Positions 8,532-16,861 of a DNA stretch of 37,563 nucleotides are shown here, one piece after another. The DNA is from Deltaproteobacteria bacterium (lineage in GTDB: Bacteria > Desulfobacterota_B > Binatia > Bin18). The position numbers and the translations under genes were made by a program. The stretch spans positions 1 through 37,563 of the forward strand of contig JAAXHF010000018.1 in NCBI GenBank assembly GCA_012271025.1, read 5' to 3'. The number at the start of each line of letters is the position of its first letter. The stretch's first letter is position 1. The notes beneath the pieces were generated by a model, which worked only from the letters and a program-made list of their open reading frames with translations, did no database searches and was not told where the DNA came from.

Positions 8532-9569
8532 CTAGGGCAGCATCTCAGGCAGCACCGGAGAGCGTTCCTCAGCCCGCCAGGTGTAACCGGCGCGGGTCAG
8601 AAAGAGCAGGCCGATGCCGTTATAGACCGCCTCCCGCGCCCGTTTGAGGACCATCAGGGCCAGTCCGGCCCCGACATCGATCCCGAGCAGACGGCTCAAG
8701 AAGACCCCGGCGGTCTCCCTGACGCCCAGCGCGCCGGGAATCACCAGGGCGGCAGCAGTCAGGGGTTGGACCATCGACTCGATGATCAGCGCCTCGACCA
8801 GACCGACCGGTATGCCGAGCAGGGCAAAGATGACCCAGATTTCGACCGCGCCCAGCAACCAGCCCAGCAGGTGATACACGGTCGAGACCAGAAAGGCGCG
8901 CGGATTGCTGTCGTACAGCTGGAGCAGCAGGGCGTCGATACGCCGCGCTCCAGCCTCCCAGCGCTGCGGGGCGGACCAGCGCGGAAACCAGCCCCCCAGG
9001 CTGCGGACCAGCTTTTCCATCAGGCCGCGCCGTTGCCAGTGGATCAGGCTCAGCACAAAGCCGCAGGCCAGGGCCATGAACAGACTCATCACCCACCAGC
9101 TGTGCAGCCCCCAGCCAAGCCGAAACAGAAAAAACGGCAGGCCGAGAAGAATAAAAATGATCTGCGATACGGTCAGGGCGGTTTTGGCAGCCACCACTGA
9201 GGCCATGCCCACCTCGGGACGAATACCGCGCCGACGGAGCAGGTAGACCTTGAAGGCTTCACCGCCAATGGAGGCGGTCGGGGTGAGATTATTGATCGAC
9301 TCGCCGGCCAGCCGGCTCAGCGAGAAATACCACAGCGGGACGGGTCGAGCGGCACTGTCGCGGGGAATCAGCCACGACCAGCCCTTGGCATCACACACCG
9401 CGATAGCGGCGTAGGGCAGGAGCACGATGGGGGCGAACCAGCCCAGCCGAGCCATGTGCGCGGCAACATCGGACAGCCCGACCGTCCATACCAGAACGCC
9501 GAGCAGCCCCAGGCCGAGCGCGGCGAACAGCAGCTGCACGCCGCGTCGTTTTCTCGTGTTGCTGGTCAT
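8532..9569 (-). CDS. Flippase-like integral membrane protein (UPF0104 / lysylphosphatidylglycerol synthase TM region)
   Basis: 345 aa with about seven to eight hydrophobic segments. The pattern LAGESINNLTPTASIGGEAFKVYLLRR (shown here as LAGESINNLTP then GGEAFKVY) is the hallmark of the YbhN/UPF0104 flippase-like family, and MVQPLTAAALVIPGALGVRE matches its second conserved block (PGALGVRE). HpnL of hopanoid clusters belongs to this family, so a hopanoid link is possible, but this gene follows a 3-hydroxyisobutyrate-dehydrogenase-like gene by only 8 nt on the same strand and is 4 kb from hpnJ. I therefore leave the symbol blank. A lipid-transport role in the inner membrane is inferred. Confidence 0.85.
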   Translation of the reverse strand: MTSNTRKRRGVQLLFAALGLGLLGVLVWTVGLSDVAAHMARLGWFAPIVLLPYAAIAVCDAKGWSWLIPRDSAARPVPLWYFSLSRLAGESINNLTPTASIGGEAFKVYLLRRRGIRPEVGMASVVAAKTALTVSQIIFILLGLPFFLFRLGWGLHSWWVMSLFMALACGFVLSLIHWQRRGLMEKLVRSLGGWFPRWSAPQRWEAGARRIDALLLQLYDSNPRAFLVSTVYHLLGWLLGAVEIWVIFALLGIPVGLVEALIIESMVQPLTAAALVIPGALGVRETAGVFLSRLLGIDVGAGLALMVLKRAREAVYNGIGLLFLTRAGYTWRAEERSPVLPEMLP

Positions 9570-9577
9570 GCAGGAAT

Positions 9578-10492
9578 TCAGCCGGACTCGGACGAAGAGG
9601 AATCCCCAGGCTCCAAGCCCGCCAATTCCCGGATCACCGTAATCAGGGCGCCCCAGTCCAGATCCCCGCGTCCGCGCGCGTGAGCGGCCAGCAGGTTGTG
9701 GTGGACCACATCGGCGAGCGGCAGAGGAGACTCGGCCTGGTCGGCCAGGCGACGCATCAGGTCAACGTCCTTGATGCCCAGACGCAGGGCAAAACCAGGC
9801 GGCGAAAACTCATTGCGGGCCATCCGTGTGCCATAGCCCTCAAACAGAGGCACCGGCAGGAGGGCTTTGACCAGCGCCAGAACCGTCTCAGATTTGAGCC
9901 CCGACTTTTCGGCCAGGGTCAGCGCCTCGCTCAGGGTCTCGATGGCCGCCACAACAAAAAAATTGCCGACCAGCTTCAGACAGCTGGCCAAATGCGGCTC
10001 GGTCCCAACCACAATCACCCCCTGGCCCAGGCTTTCAAACACGGGCCGGCAGCGCTCGATGGCCTCCGGTGGACCGGCCGGACAGATCCACAGCGTGGCC
10101 GCAGCCGCAGCTTCGGGCCGACCGAAAACGGGCGCGGCTACAAAATGCGCCCCTTTGGCCCGGTAGCGATGGTCAAGCTCTTTGCTGACATCGGGCGACA
10201 CCGTGCTCATATCAACATGGATCTTGCCCGGCGTCAGGCCGGCCAGCACGCCGCTGTCACCGAGGGCAATCGTCCGCAACGCGGCGTCATCAGCCACTAT
10301 GCTGAGCACGATATCGTGCTGCTCGGCCACAGCCCGCGGCGTGAACGCCCGGGTGGCGCCCTGGGCGCATAAGCCGTCAGCCCGAGCGGTCGTGCGGTTG
10401 AAGACCGACAGGCGATAGCCGGCCGCAAGCAGGTTGTGGGCCATGGGCAGGCCCATGCGGCCGAGGCCGATGAAACCGACGGAGGCAGGCAT
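9578..10492 (-). CDS. 3-hydroxyisobutyrate dehydrogenase-like NAD(P)-dependent oxidoreductase
   Basis: 304 aa from ATG 10492; a GTG at 10519 would overlap apaG. The Rossmann motif GFIGLGRMGLPMA is at the N-terminus, HVDMSTVSP marks the substrate loop, and KLVGNFF carries the family's catalytic lysine. Length and motifs fit the beta-hydroxyacid dehydrogenase family, which also includes glyoxylate reductases and imine reductases, so the substrate is open. It follows apaG by 4 nt and precedes the flippase-like gene by 8 nt, in the middle of a six-gene minus-strand run. Confidence 0.88.
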   Translation of the reverse strand: MPASVGFIGLGRMGLPMAHNLLAAGYRLSVFNRTTARADGLCAQGATRAFTPRAVAEQHDIVLSIVADDAALRTIALGDSGVLAGLTPGKIHVDMSTVSPDVSKELDHRYRAKGAHFVAAPVFGRPEAAAAATLWICPAGPPEAIERCRPVFESLGQGVIVVGTEPHLASCLKLVGNFFVVAAIETLSEALTLAEKSGLKSETVLALVKALLPVPLFEGYGTRMARNEFSPPGFALRLGIKDVDLMRRLADQAESPLPLADVVHHNLLAAHARGRGDLDWGALITVIRELAGLEPGDSSSSESG

Positions 10493-10496
10493 AGGC

Positions 10497-10886
10497 TTAT
10501 TGCAGCGCGGTTGGCTCACTCAGGGTGAACTCGGCAATGTCCGCGTCGAAGCGCTCCCCGCCGGTCGTCACCATTTGGTAGGTCCCGCGCATCGAGCCAA
10601 AGGGCGTCGGCAGCGGACAGCCCGAGGTGTACTCAAACGACTGGCCGGGACTGAGGACGGGCTGCTCGCCGACCACTCCCGGACCCTTGACTTCTTCGAC
10701 GTGGCCGGTTGCGTCGGTGATAATCCAGTGGCGGGTGAGCAGCTGGGCGGTTTCGCCGCCCTCGTTTGAAATCCGGACCGTGTACAGGAAGAACCAGCGG
10801 TTCAATTGCGGCATGGACCGGCTGGGATCGTACTGGGTCGTCACCCGAACCCGAATGCCTTTTGTTACTGCTTCAGAGCTTGCCAC
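10497..10886 (-). CDS. apaG: ApaG
   Basis: 129 aa, about the usual length. The ApaG/DUF525 immunoglobulin-like fold is indicated by RWFFLYTVRISNEG, LLTRHWIITDATG, GPGVVGEQPVLSPG and SGCPLPTPFGSMRGTYQM (each block conserved in the family). ApaG's biochemical role is not settled; it has been linked to divalent cation and diadenosine tetraphosphate phenotypes in enteric bacteria. It lies between the HIT-family gene and the dehydrogenase in the minus-strand run. Confidence 0.95.
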   Translation of the reverse strand: MASSEAVTKGIRVRVTTQYDPSRSMPQLNRWFFLYTVRISNEGGETAQLLTRHWIITDATGHVEEVKGPGVVGEQPVLSPGQSFEYTSGCPLPTPFGSMRGTYQMVTTGGERFDADIAEFTLSEPTALQ

Positions 10887-10955
10887 GGCTCACCTCTCTG
10901 CTCATAGTCCCGCGATTCATAGCAGCTTCCCGGCTCGGCTGGGAGAGGGGGCGGC

Positions 10956-11375
10956 TCAGGTCTGGAGTCGAGCCGCGATGGCCTGGGCCAACCGGTCTCC
11001 ATCCTCGGGACTCAAGGAGCCGGCCGACCAGTCAATACCGAGGCCGGCGCCGTCAGAGAATTTGGGAATGATATGAAAATGCACGTGCCCAACGGCCTGG
11101 TGGGCGGCGGCGCCGTTATTCTGGAGGACATTAAAATCCTGCGCCCCGGTCGCCCGCAGCACCGCCCGACTCAGCCGCGGCAAGACCCGCCCCAGGGCGG
11201 CGGCCGAGTCGTCCGACAGCCGGTCGAGCGTTTCGGCCGGTTCTTTGGGGATGACCAGGGTATGGCCCGGGCTGAGCGGACCGATATCCAGAAACGCCAG
11301 AACCTTGTCGTCCTCGTACACCCGATGACAGGGGATCTCTCCGGCGATGATCCGCGTAAAAATCGTGTCAGGCAT
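10956..11375 (-). CDS. HIT family nucleotide hydrolase
   Basis: 139 aa. The histidine triad HVHFHI is at residues 97-102, preceded by the conserved IIAGEIPCHRVYEDD and LVIPKEP blocks. This is the Hint/Fhit-like branch acting on nucleoside phosphoramidates or dinucleoside polyphosphates. Cytosolic. It sits between the SMP-30 gene (22 nt upstream) and apaG (69 nt downstream), on the same strand. Confidence 0.93.
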   Translation of the reverse strand: MPDTIFTRIIAGEIPCHRVYEDDKVLAFLDIGPLSPGHTLVIPKEPAETLDRLSDDSAAALGRVLPRLSRAVLRATGAQDFNVLQNNGAAAHQAVGHVHFHIIPKFSDGAGLGIDWSAGSLSPEDGDRLAQAIAARLQT

Positions 11376-11397
11376 GGCTCGAACCTATCCCAAGCCC

Positions 11398-12246
11398 TCA
11401 GGGCAGGCCAGCCCCGGGCGTGTCAACCCGGACGGTTTCCACCCGGCCGATGGATTTTCCCTGGGCCAGTTCTTCGAGCGTCGTCTCGGCCGTCAGCAGG
11501 AACAGTGTCTGACGCTGTGGTCCGCCCAGCGCGCAGGCCACGGCCCGCTTGCCCGGCACCGGGATACGCTCAGTGATCGTGCCGCCGTCTTCGACCCGCA
11601 CGAACTCGCCCGACTCAAACGAGCTGACCCATACCCCGCCTCGGGCGTCGAGGCAGATCCCGTCGGGTGTTTCTTCGTCGAACTGGGCGAAGACCCGCCG
11701 CTCGGACAGGCCGCCGTCGTCGGCAATCGAGAAGGCGGTCAGCTGCCGGCCGAAGGTTTCGGCCACAATCAGGGTTCTGCCGTCGGGGCTGATGACCGTG
11801 CCGTTGGGAAACTCCAGCCCATCGGCCACCTCGCGGACCTGGCCGTCCGGCGTGACCAGCAACAGGCTGGCCGGTCTGGGCTCTTCGCCACCAAACAAGT
11901 CGTAGCCGAAATGGCCGATATAGGCCCGGCCGTGGGTATCGACGACCATGTCGTTGGGACTGCCGACCGCCAGGCTGCTCAGGTCGGCCACGCTGGTCAG
12001 CCCAGTCCGGTCGAGGCGCAGCAGCAGACGGTTTTGCATGGAGACAATCAGGAGACGACCGTCGGGCAGGAAACCCAGCCCCGAAGGCCGTTCGGCCACC
12101 TCGGCGACCACCTCCGTATTGCCGGACAGATCGACCGTCCTGACCTGGCCGGCAAACATGTCCGAAAACCACAGCTTGCCGTCGTACCAGCGCGGTCCTT
12201 CCAGAAAGATCAGGCCGTCGAGCAGGACTTCGGGTGGTGTCATCAC
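11398..12246 (-). CDS. SMP-30/gluconolactonase family hydrolase
   Basis: 282 aa, a six-bladed beta-propeller. Visible family motifs: FLEGPRWYDGKLWFSD (metal-binding Glu), SPNDMVVD (Asn), FPNGTVISPDG and TPDGICLDARGGVW (Asp). The family hydrolyses lactones with a divalent cation at the centre; the substrate cannot be read from sequence. It starts 13 nt after the crotonase stop, so the two are probably cotranscribed. Confidence 0.9.
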   Translation of the reverse strand: MMTPPEVLLDGLIFLEGPRWYDGKLWFSDMFAGQVRTVDLSGNTEVVAEVAERPSGLGFLPDGRLLIVSMQNRLLLRLDRTGLTSVADLSSLAVGSPNDMVVDTHGRAYIGHFGYDLFGGEEPRPASLLLVTPDGQVREVADGLEFPNGTVISPDGRTLIVAETFGRQLTAFSIADDGGLSERRVFAQFDEETPDGICLDARGGVWVSSFESGEFVRVEDGGTITERIPVPGKRAVACALGGPQRQTLFLLTAETTLEELAQGKSIGRVETVRVDTPGAGLP

Positions 12247-12259
12247 TTCTCTCCTGTGT

Positions 12260-13057
12260 TCAGCGCCCCCGAAAAACCGGCTGGCGCTTTTCCATGAACG
12301 CGGCCACGCCCTCTTTATGGTCCTCGGTCTGGCCGCAGCGCAAATGCGTCTCGGCCTCGCGGTCCAGCATGGTCCGAAAATCGACCGTGGTCGAGGCGTT
12401 GATATTGGCCTTCATATAGCGGTAGCTGACCAGCGGGCCGGCGGCGATACGCTCGGCAATCGCCAGGGCTTCGTCCATCAGCCTGTCGTGCGGGAACACT
12501 CGGTTCACCAGGCCGAGGGCGTGGGCCTCCTGAGCCGAGATCATGTCCGGCAGAAAGAACAGCTCCTTGGCCTTGGCCTGGCCGACCAGATTGGTCAGCT
12601 GCCAGGTCGTGCCATAGTCTCCCCCGTAGCCGACCCGGGCATAGGCTGTGCCGAACCGCGCCTGCTCGGACGCCAGACGCAGGTCGCACGACAGGGCCAG
12701 GCCCAGCCCGGCCCCGGCCGTCGGTCCATTCACCACCGCGATAACCACCTTGGGATAGGTATGCAGCAGCCAGGGCAGGCCGTGCGCCTGGCGCAGCTGG
12801 TCAATCTTGTCTTCCAGGGTCGAGCTGACTCCGCCGATCTCGGTGCCTTTGTGCATGGCCGAGACATCCCCGCCGGCGCAGAAGCCCCGACCGGCGCCGG
12901 TCAGCACCACCGCGCCCACATCCGGGTCGTGCTTCCATTCCTGGAGGGTCGCCAGCCCGATATCGCCCATTTGGCGGGTCAGGGCGTTCAGCTTGTCCGG
13001 GCGGTTCAGGGTCAGCAGGCCAACCCGATTGTTTACGCTCACCTCAAGATCTGCCAT
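12260..13057 (-). CDS. Enoyl-CoA hydratase/isomerase (crotonase) family protein
   Basis: 265 aa; start at ATG 13057 because AAAGGAG lies upstream, although the frame stays open to 13231. Oxyanion-hole blocks GRGFCAGGDVSAMH and NGPTAGAGLGLALSCDLRLA are intact, followed by ARVGYGGDYGTTW and the C-terminal AHALGLVNRVF block. The position of the usual catalytic Glu appears to hold GGD-Y, as in several PaaG/PaaZ-like hydratases, so the exact reaction is uncertain. First gene of the six-gene minus-strand run; divergent from the PPOX flavoprotein gene. Confidence 0.9.
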   Translation of the reverse strand: MADLEVSVNNRVGLLTLNRPDKLNALTRQMGDIGLATLQEWKHDPDVGAVVLTGAGRGFCAGGDVSAMHKGTEIGGVSSTLEDKIDQLRQAHGLPWLLHTYPKVVIAVVNGPTAGAGLGLALSCDLRLASEQARFGTAYARVGYGGDYGTTWQLTNLVGQAKAKELFFLPDMISAQEAHALGLVNRVFPHDRLMDEALAIAERIAAGPLVSYRYMKANINASTTVDFRTMLDREAETHLRCGQTEDHKEGVAAFMEKRQPVFRGR

Positions 13058-13147
13058 GGCCGTGGTCTCCTTTCCGGTGCGATGCTTGCACTCTAGCCTG
13101 TTTTGCGCATAAAGGAAAAGTGCGCATGCAATACAAAGGAGGCGACG

Positions 13148-13774
13148 ATGACTGCTGTTGATTCCCACCGTATCTCGACCGTGGACGAACTGCGGACCAT
13201 TATCGGCACGCCCAGCGACCTGGTCCCCCACAAGCTGTGGACGGCGCTGGACGAAACCTGCGCTGATTTCATTCAGCGCTCACCCTTTCTCCTGCTGGCC
13301 ACCTCGGACGCCGAGGGCAATATGGACGTGTCGCCCAAGGGCGACGGCCCCGGCTTTGTGGCCGTCGAAGACGAAACCACACTGCTCATCCCCGACCGCA
13401 GCGGCAACAAGCTGATCTTTGGCCTGCAAAATATCCTGGCCAACCCCCACGTCGGGCTGATTTTTCTCATTCCCGGCACCGGCGAAACTCTGCGGGTCAA
13501 CGGCATGGCCGAGCTGACCAGCGACCCCGCCATTCTGGATCGCCTGTCGGCCCGAGGCAAACCGGCCGTGGTCGCCATCCGGGTCCGCATCAAGGAAGTC
13601 TTCTACCACTGTGCCAAGGCGTTTCTGCGCGCCCAGCTGTGGAAGTCCGACACCTGGCCGGCAAAGAAAAAAATCTCGTTCGGCAAAATCCTGGCCGGTA
13701 AAATGGGCGCGGACGACAGGATGGCCGAGCAGATCGACCAGTTTGTGGAGCAGGATTACAAGACCAATCTGTAG
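13148..13774 (+). CDS. PPOX-type FMN-binding flavoprotein (pyridoxamine 5'-phosphate oxidase family)
   Basis: 208 aa; AAAGGAGG six bases upstream fixes ATG 13148. FLLLATSDAEGNMDVSPKGD and DRSGNKLIFGLQNI are the split-barrel FMN-binding blocks, and HVGLIFLIPGTGETLRVNG matches the MSMEG_1061-like subgroup. The C-terminal region has HCAKAFLRAQLWK, typical of that subgroup. Substrate unknown; some relatives use F420. Divergent from the crotonase gene, with 90 bp between the starts. Confidence 0.88.
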   Translation: MTAVDSHRISTVDELRTIIGTPSDLVPHKLWTALDETCADFIQRSPFLLLATSDAEGNMDVSPKGDGPGFVAVEDETTLLIPDRSGNKLIFGLQNILANPHVGLIFLIPGTGETLRVNGMAELTSDPAILDRLSARGKPAVVAIRVRIKEVFYHCAKAFLRAQLWKSDTWPAKKKISFGKILAGKMGADDRMAEQIDQFVEQDYKTNL

Positions 13775-13801
13775 GAATCTCTCAGGGGCAAGGCTTGTCT
13801 T

Positions 13802-14008
13802 ATGAAAAACACCGAAAAAACCCGGAGCTTAGCGGATGAGCTGAGACCATTCGAGGATCAGTGGGTCGCCTTGGTTGAGGACAAGGTCGTAGCCTGTGGG
13901 GAAAACCCCCAGCAGGTCAAAGAGCGGGCCGAACAGCAGGGGTACACCGATTACGTCTTCCATCTGGTCCCCTCCTTTTCCCGTACCTTCTTGCCCCATG
14001 AGATTTGA
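13802..14008 (+). CDS. DUF5678-like small protein
   Basis: 68 aa. The pattern QWVALVEDKVVACGENP followed by ERAEQQGYTDYVFHLVPS fits the DUF5678 family of small proteins of unknown function. It overlaps the following retropepsin-like gene by 11 nt in another frame, so the two are probably coupled. No strong Shine-Dalgarno is visible ahead of ATG 13802. Confidence 0.7.
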   Translation: MKNTEKTRSLADELRPFEDQWVALVEDKVVACGENPQQVKERAEQQGYTDYVFHLVPSFSRTFLPHEI

Positions 14009-14414
14009 GTACGAGCCCGTCCCCCTCAGTGGCGGTGGCGTCAGCTACCAACCCCGAGTGGACATTGTCTTTACCAATCCTCAGAATGGGAAGCGGGCTA
14101 CGATCAAGGCGCTTATTGATTCGGGAGCCGGCATGACCGTCCTCAATGCTCAGTTTGCCGACATCCTGGAGATCAATCTGGAGGCTGGGCGTCCACGTCG
14201 GTTTTACGGGATTACCAGCAGTGCTGTCGGGTATGACCACCCACTCACTATCCGTGTCAGACAGGACCGGCGCAATGAGTTCCTGATTACTTGCGCTTTC
14301 CTGCCGGGTCTTCAGACCGACGCTCTGCTGGGACAGAGTGGGTTTTTTGAAAACTACAAAGTCATTTTCGAGCGGTATCGTAACCGTTTCCAGGTCATTC
14401 CGCACCGAACCTGA
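13998..14414 (+). CDS. Retropepsin-like aspartic protease family protein
   Basis: 138 aa from ATG 13998; the frame extends upstream but the start inside the DUF5678 gene fits the coupled arrangement. ALIDSGAGMTVLN near residues 40-52 is the D-S-G active-site loop of clan AA (one-domain retropepsin-like) proteases, and TDALLGQSGFFENYKV is the usual C-terminal psi-loop plus hydrophobic strand. Bacterial members act as dimers; substrates are unknown. Start of yfbR follows 14 nt later. Confidence 0.8.
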   Translation: MRFEYEPVPLSGGGVSYQPRVDIVFTNPQNGKRATIKALIDSGAGMTVLNAQFADILEINLEAGRPRRFYGITSSAVGYDHPLTIRVRQDRRNEFLITCAFLPGLQTDALLGQSGFFENYKVIFERYRNRFQVIPHRT

Positions 14415-14428
14415 CAGGCCGAGTTCCA

Positions 14429-15010
14429 ATGCTGAGCCACTTCTTTGCCTATCTGTCGCGCATGAAATTCATCCGGCGCTGGGGGCTGATGCACAGCACC
14501 TACCCGGAGAACATCCAGGAGCACAGCTCCCAGGTGGCGCTGGTGGCCCACGCCCTGGCCATTATTCGCAACCGGGTGTTTGCCGGGCGGGTCAACCCCG
14601 ACCGGGTGGCGGCTCTGGCCCTGTATCACGACGCCGGCGAGGTGCTGATTGGCGACCTGCCGACCCCGGTCAAATACTTCAACCCCGACATCAAGGCCGC
14701 CTATCAGGCCATTGAGCAGACCGCCAATGCCAAGCTGCTGAGCATGATTCCGGCCGAGCTGCGGGCCGACTATCGGGCCTTTTTCCAGCCCCAGACAGCG
14801 GATGCGGCCAGCCTCGAACTGGTCAAGGCCGCCGACAAACTGTGCGCCTACCTGAAATGCGTGCAAGAGGTCAGCGTCGGCAACACCGAGTTCAGCCAGG
14901 CCGAGAAAACGCTCAGAGCCACGCTGGAAGACCTGCGGCTTCCCGAAGTCAGCTATTTTCTCGACACCTTTGCGCCGAGCTTCAGGCTGACCCTCGACGA
15001 ACTCAACTAA
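14429..15010 (+). CDS. yfbR: YfbR, 5'-deoxynucleotidase (HD domain)
   Basis: 193 aa, close to the E. coli protein (199). RWGLMHSTYPENIQEHS carries the conserved Arg/Trp and metal His, LYHDAGEVLIGDLPTPVKY carries the HD pair and the downstream Asp, and KAADKLCAYLKC carries the last metal Asp. It removes phosphate from 2'-deoxynucleoside 5'-monophosphates in pyrimidine salvage. Its 3' end overlaps the convergent hypothetical gene by 8 nt. Confidence 0.95.
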   Translation: MLSHFFAYLSRMKFIRRWGLMHSTYPENIQEHSSQVALVAHALAIIRNRVFAGRVNPDRVAALALYHDAGEVLIGDLPTPVKYFNPDIKAAYQAIEQTANAKLLSMIPAELRADYRAFFQPQTADAASLELVKAADKLCAYLKCVQEVSVGNTEFSQAEKTLRATLEDLRLPEVSYFLDTFAPSFRLTLDELN

Positions 15011-15554
15011 GCTCGCCGAGCAGAATATCCTGCGCGTTGTAGCGGGCCTGAAACTCGGCCAGGGCAGCCTCAAAGGCGGAATCGGGTTCGTCGCCGAGGC
15101 TGGTGTCCGGTCCCGCCGGAGTGACGCGCGCGATCCGCTCCCGCCACTCGACGCGCAGTTCGTCGTCCTGGGGCACGGTAGTGGTGTAGTGGGTCTCGCA
15201 GTCGGCGCTCAGAAAGATCGCGGCCAAGCGCTCCTGGCGGGGCAGTTTGTCGAGCAGGGTGGCATCCTCGGTCCGGCGCGGATTCAGGAAGAACACCCCG
15301 GCTCGCGCCTCGCCAAAGCCCGGCGACAACTGGTAGGCGATGGCCGCCAGCCACACGCCCCGGCTGCTCTGCCAGGTACACAGCGACACGGCCAGCGGCA
15401 GGCCCGACTCCACAAACCATTCCAGCTCCTCGACCCGCACGACGAGGGCCAGCTCATCGGTCCCGTCGCGGTCAATAAAGCGGGCCGAATACAGGGGCTC
15501 GTCCCGCAGCAGCAGCCAGCTGTCTCGGCCAATCACGACGCCCGTCTTTTCCAT
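15003..15554 (-). CDS. Hypothetical protein
   Basis: 183 aa from ATG 15554, with AGGAAGGA upstream. No family recognised. It is acidic, without signal peptide or membrane segment; WLLLRDEPLYSARFIDRDGTDELALVV and QSSRGVWLAAIAYQL-type beta-rich stretches suggest a compact cytosolic domain (blocks quoted only in part). Convergent with yfbR, overlapping by 8 nt, and divergent from cinA with 68 nt between starts. Codon use looks native. Confidence 0.65.
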   Translation of the reverse strand: MEKTGVVIGRDSWLLLRDEPLYSARFIDRDGTDELALVVRVEELEWFVESGLPLAVSLCTWQSSRGVWLAAIAYQLSPGFGEARAGVFFLNPRRTEDATLLDKLPRQERLAAIFLSADCETHYTTTVPQDDELRVEWRERIARVTPAGPDTSLGDEPDSAFEAALAEFQARYNAQDILLGELS

Positions 15555-15622
15555 TGGCGGTCCTTCCTCTATCCTTTTTTGAGCGCCCCAATCATACACC
15601 CGGACACAAAGGAGTGCAGCAT

Positions 15623-16861
15623 ATGGCCAATGCGGAAATTGTCGCCATCGGATCAGAACTCTTGTTGGGCCAGATTGTGGACACCAACTCGGCCTGGATC
15701 GCCCAACGGCTGACCGACATCGGGGTGAATCTTTTCTATAAGACGATTGTGGGCGACAACCCCGGACGGATGAAAGAGGTCCTCAGCCGGGCTCTGGACC
15801 GTTCCGATATTGTGATTACCAGCGGCGGCCTGGGTCCGACCCAGGATGACCTGACCCGCGAGGTAGTGGCGGAAGTCAGCGGCCGCAAGCTGGTCCGCGA
15901 CCCACGGCTGCTGGAACAGATCGATCAGCGCTTTCGCAGCCGCGGCTTTATCATGACGCCCAACAACGAACGCCAGGCCGACATTCCCGAGGGCGCCACC
16001 CCGGTTGAAAACCCGAACGGCACAGCCCCGTCCTTTATTGTTGAAGACCCCCGAGGGATCATCTTCGTCCTGCCCGGCGTACCGTTTGAACTCAAGTGGC
16101 TGTTCGACAACGAGGTCGAGCCCTACCTGCGACGCAGCTTTGCCCTGTCTGAAACGATTACCTATCGTGTGCTCAAGGTCGCCGAGTTGGGCGAAAGCCG
16201 GGTGGACGACGAAATCGGCCATCTGATCGCCAACTCACACAACCCGACGGTCGGCGTGCTGGCCCATCCGGGTCAGGTCGATGTGCGCATTGCGGCCAAA
16301 GCGGCCAACAGAGACGCAGCCAACAGCCTGATTGCGCCGCTCGAAGCCGAAATCAGACAGCGCCTGGGCAAACACGTTTTTGCCGTGGACGACGAAACCC
16401 TGGAAGAGGTCGTCGGCCAGCTCCTGCGGAGCAGGGGGATGACCATCTCGGTGTGCGAAGACCTGGGCGGCATGTTGGCCGCGCGGCTGCACCAGGCCGA
16501 CCCCGAGCGGTGTGTCGAGAGCCTGAGTGCCAGCGGCCGGCCAGCGTTGCAACGGCTGTTGGGGGACACGGCTGACGAAGCCGTCTGGGACGATCCTGAG
16601 CGGCTGAGCCAGGCGCTGGCCCGCGCCGTCCGGGCACGCGCCGGCAGTGATCTCGGCCTGGCGGTTCACTCGCGGCCCGACCCGACCGATACGTCTGAAA
16701 ATCTGGCCCGGGGTCAGACCTTCCTGGCCGTCGCCGACGGCGCCCATGTCAGGACCCGCAGCTACAATATGGCCGGCCGCGGCAGACCGGACCGGACGCG
16801 GATGAGCTTTAACGCCCTGGCCCTGGTGCGTCTGGCCCTGGTGGAGGGTGTGGGGGCATAG
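15623..16861 (+). CDS. cinA: CinA-like protein with degenerate C-terminal amidohydrolase domain
   Basis: 412 aa, start fixed by AAAGGAG before ATG 15623. Residues 1-170 are a clear COG1058/MoaB-like domain: EIVAIGSELLLGQIVDTNS, TSGGLGPTQDDLTRE and LPGVPFELKWL. In CinA this half acts as an ADP-ribose-type pyrophosphatase. The C-terminal PncC domain, which deamidates nicotinamide mononucleotide in other bacteria, is badly changed: the usual ESCTGG loop reads CEDLGG and the GAVS segment cannot be found. I infer loss of amidohydrolase activity. The 3' end overlaps meaB by 53 nt, convergently. Confidence 0.85.
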   Translation: MANAEIVAIGSELLLGQIVDTNSAWIAQRLTDIGVNLFYKTIVGDNPGRMKEVLSRALDRSDIVITSGGLGPTQDDLTREVVAEVSGRKLVRDPRLLEQIDQRFRSRGFIMTPNNERQADIPEGATPVENPNGTAPSFIVEDPRGIIFVLPGVPFELKWLFDNEVEPYLRRSFALSETITYRVLKVAELGESRVDDEIGHLIANSHNPTVGVLAHPGQVDVRIAAKAANRDAANSLIAPLEAEIRQRLGKHVFAVDDETLEEVVGQLLRSRGMTISVCEDLGGMLAARLHQADPERCVESLSASGRPALQRLLGDTADEAVWDDPERLSQALARAVRARAGSDLGLAVHSRPDPTDTSENLARGQTFLAVADGAHVRTRSYNMAGRGRPDRTRMSFNALALVRLALVEGVGA

